Notes under the pieces: generated by a model
Told to the model about the DNA's origin: nothing
The model's database searches: none
Seen by the model: only the letters and a program-made list of their open reading frames with translations
In this document: positions 8,341 through 16,628 of the stretch, piece after piece
Numbering within the stretch: position 1 is the stretch's first letter
Layout of the letters: each line of letters begins with the position of its first letter
Position numbers and translations under genes: made by a program
Assembly: GCA_002310995.1 (NCBI GenBank)
Contig: DBYV01000013.1
Span: 24,973-68,156, forward strand
DNA: 43,184 bases
Origin: a bacterium UBP6_UBA1177
Lineage (GTDB): Bacteria; UBP6; UBA1177
Direction: 5' to 3'

Positions 8341-10476
8341 GTGCAAAACCGATTTTTACTCCTATTTATTTTCCTGATTTCGACATTTCCTGTTTTTTCC
8401 GATGAATCAGTACAAACCGATCAATCCGTAGAGACGCTTCCTGAAACGTCTCAAAATGAAATCTCCGACGAACCGAAAACGTCCAAAGAACCGGCTAAAT
8501 CAGACGATAACAAAATCGTTGTCAAAGGATCACGCAAGAAAAAAGCATCAAGCGACGGCACTGCAGCGCAGAATTCGGTAAATGCACAGGAAATCGAAGA
8601 AAAGCAGTCGATAACAACAGGCGATGCAGTAAAAGAAATGCCGGGGGTCTATATCAACGGCGACGGCAGAACGGGACAGTCGCAGTTTCTTTTTGTGCGA
8701 GGTTTCAGAAGCGCCGACGTTTTAGTGCTGATCGACGGAGTGGAAATACGGAATCCCCTCAGTCCGAACGGTGCGGCAGACCTTTCAATGAGTCCAGAAA
8801 ACATTGCGAAAATCGACCTTTTGAAAGGGCCTCAGCCTGTTCTTTACGGAAGCGGTGCCCTTGCCGGAGTTCTCGACATAAGAACAAAAAAAGGACACGG
8901 AAAACCTAAATTCACGACATCGGCTTCAACTGCCGTTCTCGACATGAGCACAAGCCGCTATATTCCTGATACTGCCAACGTTAGCGCGAACCTGAGCGGC
9001 TCAAAAAACCGTTTTTACTATTCCGGCGGCGGTTCATTTTTCTACACAAAAGGAATCTCTATGGCCGATTCCTACAAAGATGTTAAAGAAAATCTCTACA
9101 CAAAGACACCGGATAATGATTCAGTCATCAAAGGCTCTGTCTACTTCCGCGGTGGAGTCGATATTGACAGCAACAACACGTGGGAAGTGATTCTCCGCGG
9201 CAACATCGGAAAAGCGCAGATTGACGACGGCCCAGGGCTCGGAATGGACGATCCCAACAGATTTTTAAAGAACGAATCCTTGCTTTTCAAAACGGGAACA
9301 GATTCAAATTTATTCAATAAAATATGGAACTTGAAGTTTGATGTTTCACTTCTTCTAAGCTCTCTCAGGGACAACGACCCGGCAGACAAGGGCAAAATGG
9401 CAGGAGATTTGAAAAGCTGCTACAGATCGCTCACTTTCGCCGTCAACTGGAAAAACAGCATCATTCCAGTAGACTGGTACGAACTTATGGCAGGGCTCGA
9501 TTTCGGCACGGAATGGGGAACAGCCGACTACGAGGACTATTCGGCGGGACGTTATTTCAACATGGATTTCGTTCCCAATCCCGACATAAGTTTCGACGCC
9601 TACCTTTTCAATATTTTCAAGCCACTTGACAAACTTGAACTCAATGCCGGAGCACGTCTCCAAAGCAACTATTATCAGCTTTCACTTCTTGACAAAAATA
9701 CAGACGAGGCGCTTCCGAGTGAGACAAAAAAGAACATAGAACCCACTTTTTCAGTCGGAGCCTCATACGAAACGCCGATTGAACTCGGATTCAAGGCAAG
9801 ATTCGCCCGCGGAGCCAAAACCCCTACTCTTTTTCAGCGTTTCAGCCGCTATGCCAACCTTTATCATGAGCTCAAACCTGAAACCGCATACGGATTCGAC
9901 GGAGCAATCCAGCAGTATCTTGTCGACAGAAAAATACTTATTGAAGCCGGGTACTTCTACGAGCAGAAGCACAACCACATAGATTTAGACAAAAGCGGAA
10001 TTTATTCAAACAGATACAGAATTGAAAACCACGGACTCGAAGTTTCGCTTCACACAAAACCTTTCTGGGGGCTCAGCCTCAGAAGCTCCTACACTTGGAT
10101 TTTCAAAATGCAGGAGTACAAAGTTGTCGAATACGAAGGAAAAAAATACAAGAAGGAAACTCCGACCTTGAGAAGACCTAATCACTCTTTCAACGCGATT
10201 CTCAACTACAACTACGAAAAAATACTGAACATTTCTCTGGAAGTTGACTATGTCGGAACACGGAAAGACGAAGTCTACAACTATCCGAAAACACCATACA
10301 TCGTAACAGTTGACGACTTTGTGATACTCAATTTCGCGATTTCATACAAAATCAATAACTATGTTACGATTTTCGCAAAAATCGAAAATATGCTTGACAA
10401 TGACGACTACGCCTACTCTGTCGAATACGGAACAGCCGGCATCACACCGTGGATAGGAGTGAAATTGAATATATAA
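8341..10476 (+). CDS. TonB-dependent outer-membrane receptor
   Basis: 711 aa from a GTG at 8341. The frame is open upstream into pyrF, but only the GTG gives a proper signal peptide (QNRFLLLFIFLISTFPVFS), so it is preferred; the Shine-Dalgarno is weak. After an acidic linker comes a possible TonB-box-like IVVKGSR. The plug domain follows (about 100-220), with the signatures VLVLIDGVEIRNP, IDLLKGPQPVLYGSGALAG and DIRTK. The remainder is a 22-strand-type beta barrel ending in a TonB-dependent receptor C-terminal signature (FAKIENMLDNDDYAY near the end); the last residue is Ile rather than Phe. It imports a large scarce ligand such as a siderophore, cobalamin or oligosaccharide. No binding protein or ABC transporter is adjacent, so the substrate is open. 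Confidence 0.88.
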   Translation: MQNRFLLLFIFLISTFPVFSDESVQTDQSVETLPETSQNEISDEPKTSKEPAKSDDNKIVVKGSRKKKASSDGTAAQNSVNAQEIEEKQSITTGDAVKEMPGVYINGDGRTGQSQFLFVRGFRSADVLVLIDGVEIRNPLSPNGAADLSMSPENIAKIDLLKGPQPVLYGSGALAGVLDIRTKKGHGKPKFTTSASTAVLDMSTSRYIPDTANVSANLSGSKNRFYYSGGGSFFYTKGISMADSYKDVKENLYTKTPDNDSVIKGSVYFRGGVDIDSNNTWEVILRGNIGKAQIDDGPGLGMDDPNRFLKNESLLFKTGTDSNLFNKIWNLKFDVSLLLSSLRDNDPADKGKMAGDLKSCYRSLTFAVNWKNSIIPVDWYELMAGLDFGTEWGTADYEDYSAGRYFNMDFVPNPDISFDAYLFNIFKPLDKLELNAGARLQSNYYQLSLLDKNTDEALPSETKKNIEPTFSVGASYETPIELGFKARFARGAKTPTLFQRFSRYANLYHELKPETAYGFDGAIQQYLVDRKILIEAGYFYEQKHNHIDLDKSGIYSNRYRIENHGLEVSLHTKPFWGLSLRSSYTWIFKMQEYKVVEYEGKKYKKETPTLRRPNHSFNAILNYNYEKILNISLEVDYVGTRKDEVYNYPKTPYIVTVDDFVILNFAISYKINNYVTIFAKIENMLDNDDYAYSVEYGTAGITPWIGVKLNI

Positions 10477-10534
10477 CCAACAGCTGTTTTACTGATTCTG
10501 CCTCTTTAACTGCCGCAAACTCTGAATGCAAAGT

Positions 10535-10562
10535 TTGACATAAATACGTTATTCTTTAAAAT
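10535..10562 (+). promoter_or_regulatory. Promoter of the purD operon
   Basis: A consensus TTGACA (10535-10540), a 16-bp spacer and TAAAAT (10557-10562), followed by ATTTCGC. Start codon 39 nt downstream. One of the best promoter matches in the window. Confidence 0.65.
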
Positions 10563-10601
10563 ATTTCGCTTTACTGATTTGTTAGAGGCAAACGGGGGAA
10601 A

Positions 10602-11924
10602 ATGAAAGTTTTAGTAGTTGGCAAAGGCGGCCGAGAACATGCGCTTGCATGGAAAATCGCCCAGAGTTTTTATGTTGACAGACTCTTTTGCTTTCCAGGG
10701 AACGCAGGGATTGCAAAAGTTGCAGAAATACCTGATATTGCTGATGATTCAGTCGAATCCCTACTCGATTTCGCACTCAAGGAATCGATTGATCTGACAG
10801 TTGTCGGTCCAGAAGATTATCTTGCAAAAGGAATCGTAGATGCTTTTGAGGCAAAAGGCCTCCGCATTTTTGGCGTCAACAAAGAGGCTGCCCGCCTTGA
10901 ATCGAGCAAAGCTTTTGCGAAAGAGGTCATGAAAGCTGCGAATATTCCTACTGCTTCATATTCAACCGTAACCGACTTTGAAAGCGGTGACAAACTGCTT
11001 AAAAACTCAAAATATCCGGTCGTTTTGAAGGCAGACGGTCTTGCAGCTGGAAAAGGTGTAATAATATGCAACACTTATGAAGAAGCAATTTCAGAACTTT
11101 CGCAGATGCTTAACGGAAAATTCAAATCTGCCGGCGCAAAAGTAGTTATCGAAGAATTTCTGAAAGGTGAAGAGCTTTCGCTTCTGTTGCTTACCGACGG
11201 CACAAATGTCAAAAGACTGCTTTTCTCACAGGACCACAAGGCACTTAACGACGGTGACACAGGCCTAAATACAGGCGGAATGGGGGCTTATACACCAGTA
11301 AAATCCGGAACTAACGAACTCTATGAAAAAGTCGACAAATCAGTAACGCAGCCTCTTCTTACAGAGCTTAAAAAAAGGGGTATAAATTACCGCGGCATAC
11401 TTTACATAGGACTCATGATAGTTGCGGGCGAGCCTTTTGTCCTTGAATACAATGTGCGTTTCGGAGATCCCGAAACAGAACCTCTGATGTTCATGCTCAT
11501 AAGCGATATCGTTCCCTACTTCTGGGCAGTTGCCGGAAAAGATGATTCTCCTGTAAACAAAAACGGCTCGCTTCCTCCTTTTACAACACTTGAAGCACTA
11601 CCGGAACTTGTCTGGAGAAGCGGATACGGAATGTGCGTCGTGATTGCAAGCGGTGGTTATCCTGAAAACTACGAAAAAGGCAAAGTCATTTCAGGGCTTG
11701 ATTCTGTCGATGAGAACTGCGTTGTATTCCATGCCGGAACAAAACATGACACTGCCGGAAATATCGTTACTGACGGCGGCAGAGTCCTGATGGTAACTTC
11801 GTGCGGCAAAGATATAAATGAAGCTGTCAAAAATACTTACAGAAACGTAGAACTGATAAACTTTGATAAAATATATTTCAGACACGATATTGCCCACCGT
11901 GAACAAGAAAGGGTAAAATGCTGA
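10602..11924 (+). CDS. purD: Phosphoribosylamine-glycine ligase (GARS)
   Basis: 440 aa. It catalyses ATP-dependent ligation of 5-phosphoribosylamine and glycine, step two of de novo purine synthesis. The N-terminus KVLVVGKGGREHALAWKI is the family's Rossmann signature. The ATP-grasp core is recognisable (VVLKADGLAAGKGV, and YNVRFGDPETEPLM as the PurD signature). Its stop overlaps the engB start (ATG at 11918, TGA at 11922-11924), which implies translational coupling. It heads a run with engB, a SurA-N-like gene and probably parA. Confidence 0.95.
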   Translation: MKVLVVGKGGREHALAWKIAQSFYVDRLFCFPGNAGIAKVAEIPDIADDSVESLLDFALKESIDLTVVGPEDYLAKGIVDAFEAKGLRIFGVNKEAARLESSKAFAKEVMKAANIPTASYSTVTDFESGDKLLKNSKYPVVLKADGLAAGKGVIICNTYEEAISELSQMLNGKFKSAGAKVVIEEFLKGEELSLLLLTDGTNVKRLLFSQDHKALNDGDTGLNTGGMGAYTPVKSGTNELYEKVDKSVTQPLLTELKKRGINYRGILYIGLMIVAGEPFVLEYNVRFGDPETEPLMFMLISDIVPYFWAVAGKDDSPVNKNGSLPPFTTLEALPELVWRSGYGMCVVIASGGYPENYEKGKVISGLDSVDENCVVFHAGTKHDTAGNIVTDGGRVLMVTSCGKDINEAVKNTYRNVELINFDKIYFRHDIAHREQERVKC

Positions 11925-12493
11925 TAAAAAAAGCTGAATTTATAAAAAGCGTCTCTTCAGCAGCTGGTCTTCCTGATGACGGGAAACCAGAATTCGCCTT
12001 TATCGGGCGCTCCAATGTCGGAAAATCGAGTCTGATGAATATGCTGCTCGGGCGCAAAAATCTGGTAAAAACATCAAAAAAACCAGGTAAAACCATCCTT
12101 CTCAATTACTTTAACGTGAACGATTTATTTTATTTCGTTGATCTTCCAGGCTACGGATTCGCCTCGAGATCTAAATCGGAACAGGATTTGTGGAGAATTC
12201 TGATTGAAAAGTATCTCAAAACGAGAAAAAGTCTAGTCGATATCTTCCTTCTCATCGATTCAAGGCATGGTATTCTCCCAAACGATGAACAGATGATTGA
12301 GTTTCTCGAACATTACCAGATAGGCTACACTCCGGTATTCACAAAAACCGACAAACTTACAAAAACTGAACTTTCGGTTGTAAAACAGAAGTATCCCGAC
12401 TCTTTCTTTGCTAGCGCAGTTTCTGGAGTCGGAAAGAAACAACTTCTTGATTATGTTGATAAAATTCTCAGAAACGGAGAAAAAGCGGAATGA
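11918..12493 (+). CDS. engB: Ribosome biogenesis GTPase EngB/YsxC
   Basis: 191 aa. The GTPase motifs are G1 GRSNVGKSS (30-38), G3 DLPGYG (75-80), G4 TKTD (142-145) and a Ser-Ala G5. Members of the TrmE-Era-EngA-YihA-Septin class with this length and the FIGRSNVGKSSLMN start are EngB (YihA/YsxC), needed for late 50S subunit assembly. It overlaps purD upstream and the next gene downstream (ATGA at 12490-12493). Confidence 0.93.
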   Translation: MLIKKAEFIKSVSSAAGLPDDGKPEFAFIGRSNVGKSSLMNMLLGRKNLVKTSKKPGKTILLNYFNVNDLFYFVDLPGYGFASRSKSEQDLWRILIEKYLKTRKSLVDIFLLIDSRHGILPNDEQMIEFLEHYQIGYTPVFTKTDKLTKTELSVVKQKYPDSFFASAVSGVGKKQLLDYVDKILRNGEKAE

Positions 12494-13002
12494 TTTTTAC
12501 AATGCTCGCGCTCATGTTTTTTTCACAGGCTGTTCCGCTAGAAACGGTCGTTGCAAGCATGAATAACCGTGCAATAACTTATTCCGAAATACTCCAGGAA
12601 GGAGAGCTTCTCAATATCGAGAACAACTTTCCGCCCGAGACACCGCTTTCCACTGAAATGAAGCAGACAATCCTTGAACTCATATTCTTCAGGATAATAA
12701 CTTTTGAAGAAGCACGCGAGCACGAAATCACAGTTGACGAAAAATTAGTCCGGCAGAAAACGGAAACATACAGAAAAAATGTCAACATGAAGGCATTTAT
12801 CGAAAAATATGAACTTACCGATTTCGAGTTTAAAACGATAATCAAAATGCGCCTGATTACGGACAAGATGACCAACCGTTTTCTTGAGCAGAAATTTCCG
12901 AAAGAAAAAAACATTTCGGATGAAGAAAAGAAAAGAGCTATAGAAGATTGGAAAAAAAATCTTCTGAAAAGACAGAAACTTATGATTTATCCAATGCCAT
13001 AA
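12490..13002 (+). CDS. SurA-N-like chaperone-type protein lacking a PPIase domain
   Basis: 170 aa. A short hydrophobic N-terminus (MIFTMLALMFFSQA) could be a signal peptide. The mature part is all-alpha and begins VVASMNNRAITYSEIL, the typical opening of SurA/PpiD-like chaperone N-domains (compare VVRVNGKVYTIYD in the foldase at 14438-15367). No parvulin domain follows. It could be a periplasmic chaperone subunit or a degenerate SurA. It starts in an ATGA overlap with engB, so expression is coupled to a cytoplasmic ribosome-assembly gene; a functional link is not evident. Confidence 0.75.
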   Translation: MIFTMLALMFFSQAVPLETVVASMNNRAITYSEILQEGELLNIENNFPPETPLSTEMKQTILELIFFRIITFEEAREHEITVDEKLVRQKTETYRKNVNMKAFIEKYELTDFEFKTIIKMRLITDKMTNRFLEQKFPKEKNISDEEKKRAIEDWKKNLLKRQKLMIYPMP

Positions 13003-13014
13003 ACGGAGATAAAA

Positions 13015-13770
13015 ATGGGAAAAATAATTTCCGTAATCAACCAGAAAGGCGGTGTCGGAAAGACCACGACCGCTGTAAACCTCGCGGCTTCGCTCAGCGC
13101 TCTTGAGAAAAAAGTGCTGCTTATCGACATGGACCCTCAGGGAAACGCGACTTCGATGAGCTCCATCAAGGAAGAGGAAAATTTCAACACGATTTATGAC
13201 ATGATGGCCGACCCTGCTGTCAAAGCGGTTTATCCGACTAAACTTCCCTCTTTGAAAGTGATTCCGTGCAATTTCAACCTCACCGGCGCCGAAATCGAGC
13301 TTCTTGAAGTTGAAAACCGGGAGTTTGTCCTTAAGGAGACACTTAAAAAGCTGAAGGACAAATTCGATTTCATAGTAATCGACTCGCCGCCCACACTCAA
13401 CATTCTCACAGTAAACAACATGGTTGCCTCAAACGGCATAATAATTCCGATACAGTGCGAATATTTCGCTCTAGAAGGATTAAGCCGGATAATGGAAACG
13501 ATGAAAAGCATAAAGAATCTCAATCCGTCAGTTGAAATCTACGGAATCCTGCTCACGATGTACGATAAGCGCGTCAAACTGACCTACGAAGTCGAGAACG
13601 ATGTCAGAGAGCACTTCGGAGACCTCGTCTTCCAGACCGTAATTCCGCGTAATGTCAAGCTGAGCGAATCCCCGAGTTTCGGGATGCCGATACTTCTTTA
13701 TGATGTAGCTTCCATCGGTGCGAAAAAATATCTCGAACTCGCGGAAGAGTTCCTTGAAAGAATCAAATAA
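13015..13770 (+). CDS. parA: ParA/Soj-family chromosome partitioning ATPase
   Basis: 251 aa. It has the deviant Walker A motif KGGVGKTT (11-18), Walker A' near LLIDMDPQGNATS, Walker B FIVIDSPPTLNIL, and the ParA-typical ending of short chromosomal Soj proteins (RNVKLSESPSFGMPILLYD). It should be a DNA-binding ATPase that moves ParB-parS complexes. A parB gene normally follows, but the next gene is convergent HU, so parB must be elsewhere or this is an orphan ParA. It lies 12 nt after the SurA-N-like gene with a Shine-Dalgarno (CGGAG) and is probably part of the purD run. Confidence 0.9.
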   Translation: MGKIISVINQKGGVGKTTTAVNLAASLSALEKKVLLIDMDPQGNATSMSSIKEEENFNTIYDMMADPAVKAVYPTKLPSLKVIPCNFNLTGAEIELLEVENREFVLKETLKKLKDKFDFIVIDSPPTLNILTVNNMVASNGIIIPIQCEYFALEGLSRIMETMKSIKNLNPSVEIYGILLTMYDKRVKLTYEVENDVREHFGDLVFQTVIPRNVKLSESPSFGMPILLYDVASIGAKKYLELAEEFLERIK

Positions 13771-13823
13771 AAAAATCCCGGAATAAAAATCAGAAAAATT
13801 CAAAGAATGTGTCTCATCAAGGC

Positions 13824-13857
13824 AAAAAAAAACGGCCACACGAAAATCGCATGGCCG
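13824..13857 (-). terminator. Rho-independent terminator of the HU gene
   Basis: On the minus strand CGGCCA pairs with TGGCCG around a 13-nt interior with a 2-bp inner stem (13857-13833). It is followed by a run of nine T (13832-13824). A smaller hairpin (CTGCC/GGCAG, 13864-13877) lies between it and the HU stop. Confidence 0.85.
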
Positions 13858-13894
13858 CACGTTCTGCCCTTAGGCAGGACTTAGAAAACTAGGA

Positions 13895-14215
13895 TTAGAG
13901 CTCCTTCTTGAAAACAGGTGTCGGTTTGAAAGAAACAGTCTTCGTTGCCGGGATTTTGATTTCCTGACGGGTCTTCGGGTTGATACCCTTGCGAGCTTTT
14001 CTTTCGTTTACTTTGAAAGTTCCTACACCGTTAAGGCTGAGTCTTTTCTCAGAAATAACAGTATCCTTAAGGATAGCTGTGAAAACATCGTAAAGCTCCT
14101 TAGCCTGGTCATTCGTAAGAGCAACAGATTTAACCGTCTCTTTAATTTTTTTAACGAAATCGGTTTTCGTTGTTGCTACAAGGTACTCTCTTTTTTTCTT
14201 TGCTGCTTTTGCCAT
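13895..14215 (-). CDS. HU-family DNA-binding protein
   Basis: 106 aa from the ATG at 14215, which has a Shine-Dalgarno (GGAG) eight bases upstream; an upstream in-frame ATG at 14242 lacks one. After a Lys-rich N-terminal tail (MAKAAKKKREY) comes an HU/IHF fold. It has the helical region KTDFVKKIKETV, the VGTFKVNERKARKGINPKT region with the family's Gly-x-Gly-x-Phe/Arg pattern, and the arm ending in TVSFKPTPVFKKEL. It should compact or bend chromosomal DNA. The basic N-terminal extension of about 10 residues is a small departure from E. coli HU. It is transcribed alone, from a strong promoter to a strong terminator. Confidence 0.92.
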   Translation of the reverse strand: MAKAAKKKREYLVATTKTDFVKKIKETVKSVALTNDQAKELYDVFTAILKDTVISEKRLSLNGVGTFKVNERKARKGINPKTRQEIKIPATKTVSFKPTPVFKKEL

Positions 14216-14254
14216 AACACTTTCTCCATAAAAAAAGTTCACAAACGACGCGCT

Positions 14255-14282
14255 ATTTTAAAGTTGTTGTTTTTCTTGTCAA
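14255..14282 (-). promoter_or_regulatory. Promoter of the HU gene
   Basis: On the minus strand TTGACA (14282-14277), a 16-bp spacer and TAAAAT (14260-14255), followed directly by AGCGCG. 40 nt upstream of the ATG. Near-consensus, as expected for an abundant protein. The rest of 14216-14437 is very AT-rich and shows no gene. Confidence 0.7.
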
Positions 14283-14437
14283 ATATTTTTCAGTAAAATT
14301 AAGACGTTTTTTTTAAGTTTTTTGTTATTTTTTTATCTACAAGACACTTTTTTACGATTTTTTATCTTTTTCATCTTCCCAAAAGGATAAAAATCATCTT
14401 AAAAGAACACTTTGATCAAAAACTTATGTGTGAAAAA

Positions 14438-15367
14438 TCATAAAAGAATGTCTATCTTGCTTTCGCTACGTTTCTTTTTCAACCAAGTCTGGAACATTTT
14501 TTCAACGTTGCGCTGATAGTAGATATTCCTGAGCATTTCGTAAGAGTCGTTGTATGTCGGTGGATCGTGTTTCTCAACTTTTTCCAGCTTTACTATATGC
14601 CAGCCATAACGCGTTCTGAAAGGTTCACTGATTTCACCTTCCTTCATCGCTGCAAGCCTTTCCGAAAATTCAGGCACCATATCACGTGCAGAAAAAGTAC
14701 CAAGAGCTCCGCCGTTTGCTGCGGAACCGTCCTGTGAATAAGACTTCGCAGCATCGGCAAAAGTTATTTTTCCGTCAGCGATCTCTTTGCGGACGGAAGA
14801 GACTGCATCTTTGATTTCTTCATCATTGCTGTCGTTAGCCTGCATAATGATATGTGAAGCTGTAAAGTAAAGTTCAGGTTCACTGCTGAATTCCTTTTCA
14901 TAAATCTCTCTCAACGCCCTTTCGTCAACATCCATCGTAACAATTATTCTTTTTTTGAGTTTAAGAAGCAGCAGCTGTTCCTTAAGGACCTCGTCGCGGT
15001 AAGTTTCGAAAGTCATGCTGTTTTTTGCAAGTTCCTGCTCGAACTGTTCGCGTGTCATTCTGTTCTGTGCAAGAACAGATTCGACTGCTGCATCCAGCTC
15101 GTCTGCCGGTACCTGAATATCAAGAGCTTCAGCTTCCTGTTTCGAAATGGCATTGTTTATCAGCTGATCAATAAGTTTATCCTTCCTGTCGAGCACAGCC
15201 TGAGTCTGAACGCTCGCCGGATCATCAAAACGCAGCAACTTTTTGCAGTCATAAATCGTATAGACTTTGCCATTGACGCGGACAACCATCTTGTTTACAA
15301 GCTGTTCTTCCGCAAGCACAGAGAAAAATGAAATAAAAATTACCAGAAAAACTAATTTCAGCTTCAT
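14438..15367 (-). CDS. Secreted SurA/PpiC-type peptidyl-prolyl isomerase
   Basis: 309 aa. Signal peptide about 1-19 (VFLVIFISFFSVLAEE) without a lipobox, so periplasmic. The N-terminal chaperone region opens with MVVRVNGKVYTIYDCKKLL. The parvulin domain occupies about residues 165-270 and shows TASHIIMQ, GGALGTFSARDMVPEF and FRTRYGWHIVKLE, the conserved His and Gly-Trp-His-Ile parvulin signature. It should assist folding of outer-membrane proteins such as the TonB receptor. It begins 6 nt after the stop of the upstream foldase and lacks a clear Shine-Dalgarno of its own, so it is probably translationally coupled. Confidence 0.92.
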   Translation of the reverse strand: MKLKLVFLVIFISFFSVLAEEQLVNKMVVRVNGKVYTIYDCKKLLRFDDPASVQTQAVLDRKDKLIDQLINNAISKQEAEALDIQVPADELDAAVESVLAQNRMTREQFEQELAKNSMTFETYRDEVLKEQLLLLKLKKRIIVTMDVDERALREIYEKEFSSEPELYFTASHIIMQANDSNDEEIKDAVSSVRKEIADGKITFADAAKSYSQDGSAANGGALGTFSARDMVPEFSERLAAMKEGEISEPFRTRYGWHIVKLEKVEKHDPPTYNDSYEMLRNIYYQRNVEKMFQTWLKKKRSESKIDILL

Positions 15368-15373
15368 ATCAGC

Positions 15374-16501
15374 TTATTGCTTCTTTACAGGTTTACCAAG
15401 TTGGAGCTTCATCTGATTTTGATTCTGATTCTGGTCTCCACCGTTCTTTCTAAGCTCTTCCTGTTGTTTTCTTAATTTTTCGAGCTGTTCCGGTGAAATG
15501 ATGGGTTTCTTCATTTTTCCCTGAGGCATCTGATTTTTGTCAAAATTTTCAGAAGCATTCTTTGCAGCTTCTGAAGTAGAAATTTCGATTGCGAGAGCGG
15601 CATCCTTGTCAAATTTGTAGCCAAGTTCCTTTTTGTATTTTTCGATCAGATCTTCATACGAAGTTTTTCTCTTTTCCGTTTTGAGAGTGTTTTCGATGTT
15701 GGCTTTGACATCTTCGAAAGTTTTCTCGATTTTGTCTTTTTTGCCAGTCAATTTGATGACATGGAAACCGAATTCCGATTCTACCGGTTTGCTTATATCG
15801 CCTACGTTCTGAAGAGCAAAAGCACCGTCACTGAATTCCTTAACCATGTTTCCGCCTTCTTCAGTTCTCTGGAAGTAGCCGAGATCACCGCCTCTTTTCT
15901 TTGAACCTTCGTCTTCGCTGTATTTTTCAACAAGTTTTGCGAAACTTCCCATATCTTTTGCACTTTTTTCAGCTTCCTCTGCTACTTTTTCAGCAAGTTT
16001 TCTAGCAGCTTCTTTGTCTCTCGAATCTGTTACTTTAATAAGGATATGGCTTGCTTTGACTTTTGCCGGCGTGTTGAAGGAATCTTTCTTTTCTTCATAA
16101 TATTTTTTCATCTCGTCTTCGGAAATTTTTAGACTTTCCTCGATCTGAACTTTCATTTTCGTGCCGCTGTAATACCTTGCGATTGTGTTTTTTACCTGAG
16201 AAAGAAGTATCGGGTCATCAAGAACTCCGTCTTTGATGGCTTTCATTGCAACAAGTTCGCCTTCAACGATCTTGGTCATAAGTTCTTCCTTTCTCTCCGG
16301 CGTATTGTAACGAGCTTTGAGATAGTCGTTAAGATTGTCTACATAAGTCTTGATATATTTTTCACTAAGTTTTACACCACCGAATTCGGCAATCGTTTTG
16401 CCGCCGCCGTTCGGATAAAGCTCAACACTCCCTTTACTATCGCAGCAGCCTGCAAAAGCAACCAAAAAAACAAATAAAACAACAACTAAAATTCTTTTCA
16501 T
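15374..16501 (-). CDS. PpiC/PrsA-like foldase lipoprotein
   Basis: 375 aa. Lipoprotein signal (VAFAGC, Cys19). Helical N-domain, then a parvulin PPIase domain (about 145-260) with KASHILIKV, GGDLGYFQRTEEGG and EFGFHVIKLTG. The C-terminal 60 residues are Gln/Asn/Met-rich and low in complexity (QNQNQNQMKLQLG). It should fold exported proteins while membrane-anchored. It is first in a two-gene operon with the soluble foldase. The Shine-Dalgarno AGGAGG is strong. Confidence 0.92.
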   Translation of the reverse strand: MKRILVVVLFVFLVAFAGCCDSKGSVELYPNGGGKTIAEFGGVKLSEKYIKTYVDNLNDYLKARYNTPERKEELMTKIVEGELVAMKAIKDGVLDDPILLSQVKNTIARYYSGTKMKVQIEESLKISEDEMKKYYEEKKDSFNTPAKVKASHILIKVTDSRDKEAARKLAEKVAEEAEKSAKDMGSFAKLVEKYSEDEGSKKRGGDLGYFQRTEEGGNMVKEFSDGAFALQNVGDISKPVESEFGFHVIKLTGKKDKIEKTFEDVKANIENTLKTEKRKTSYEDLIEKYKKELGYKFDKDAALAIEISTSEAAKNASENFDKNQMPQGKMKKPIISPEQLEKLRKQQEELRKNGGDQNQNQNQMKLQLGKPVKKQ

Positions 16502-16560
16502 AATGACCTCCTAAATATCAAAATTTATAATTTATCCGCATAAGCAGAAAAAAACGCGTT

Positions 16561-16589
16561 ATTAAAACCGAGGCACCTTGTTAAGTCAA
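16561..16589 (-). promoter_or_regulatory. Promoter of the foldase operon
   Basis: On the minus strand TTGACT (16589-16584), a 17-bp spacer and TTTAAT (16566-16561), followed by AACGCG. 60 nt upstream of the lipoprotein ATG. Confidence 0.5.
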
Positions 16590-16628
16590 GATTAAAACCC
16601 GAGACAAAAAACATATCGAGACCTCTTT

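Noticed and set aside
10481..10490. AACAGCTGTT palindrome after the TonB-receptor gene
   Set aside because: Ten bases with no T-run and no loop; too short to support as a terminator or operator.
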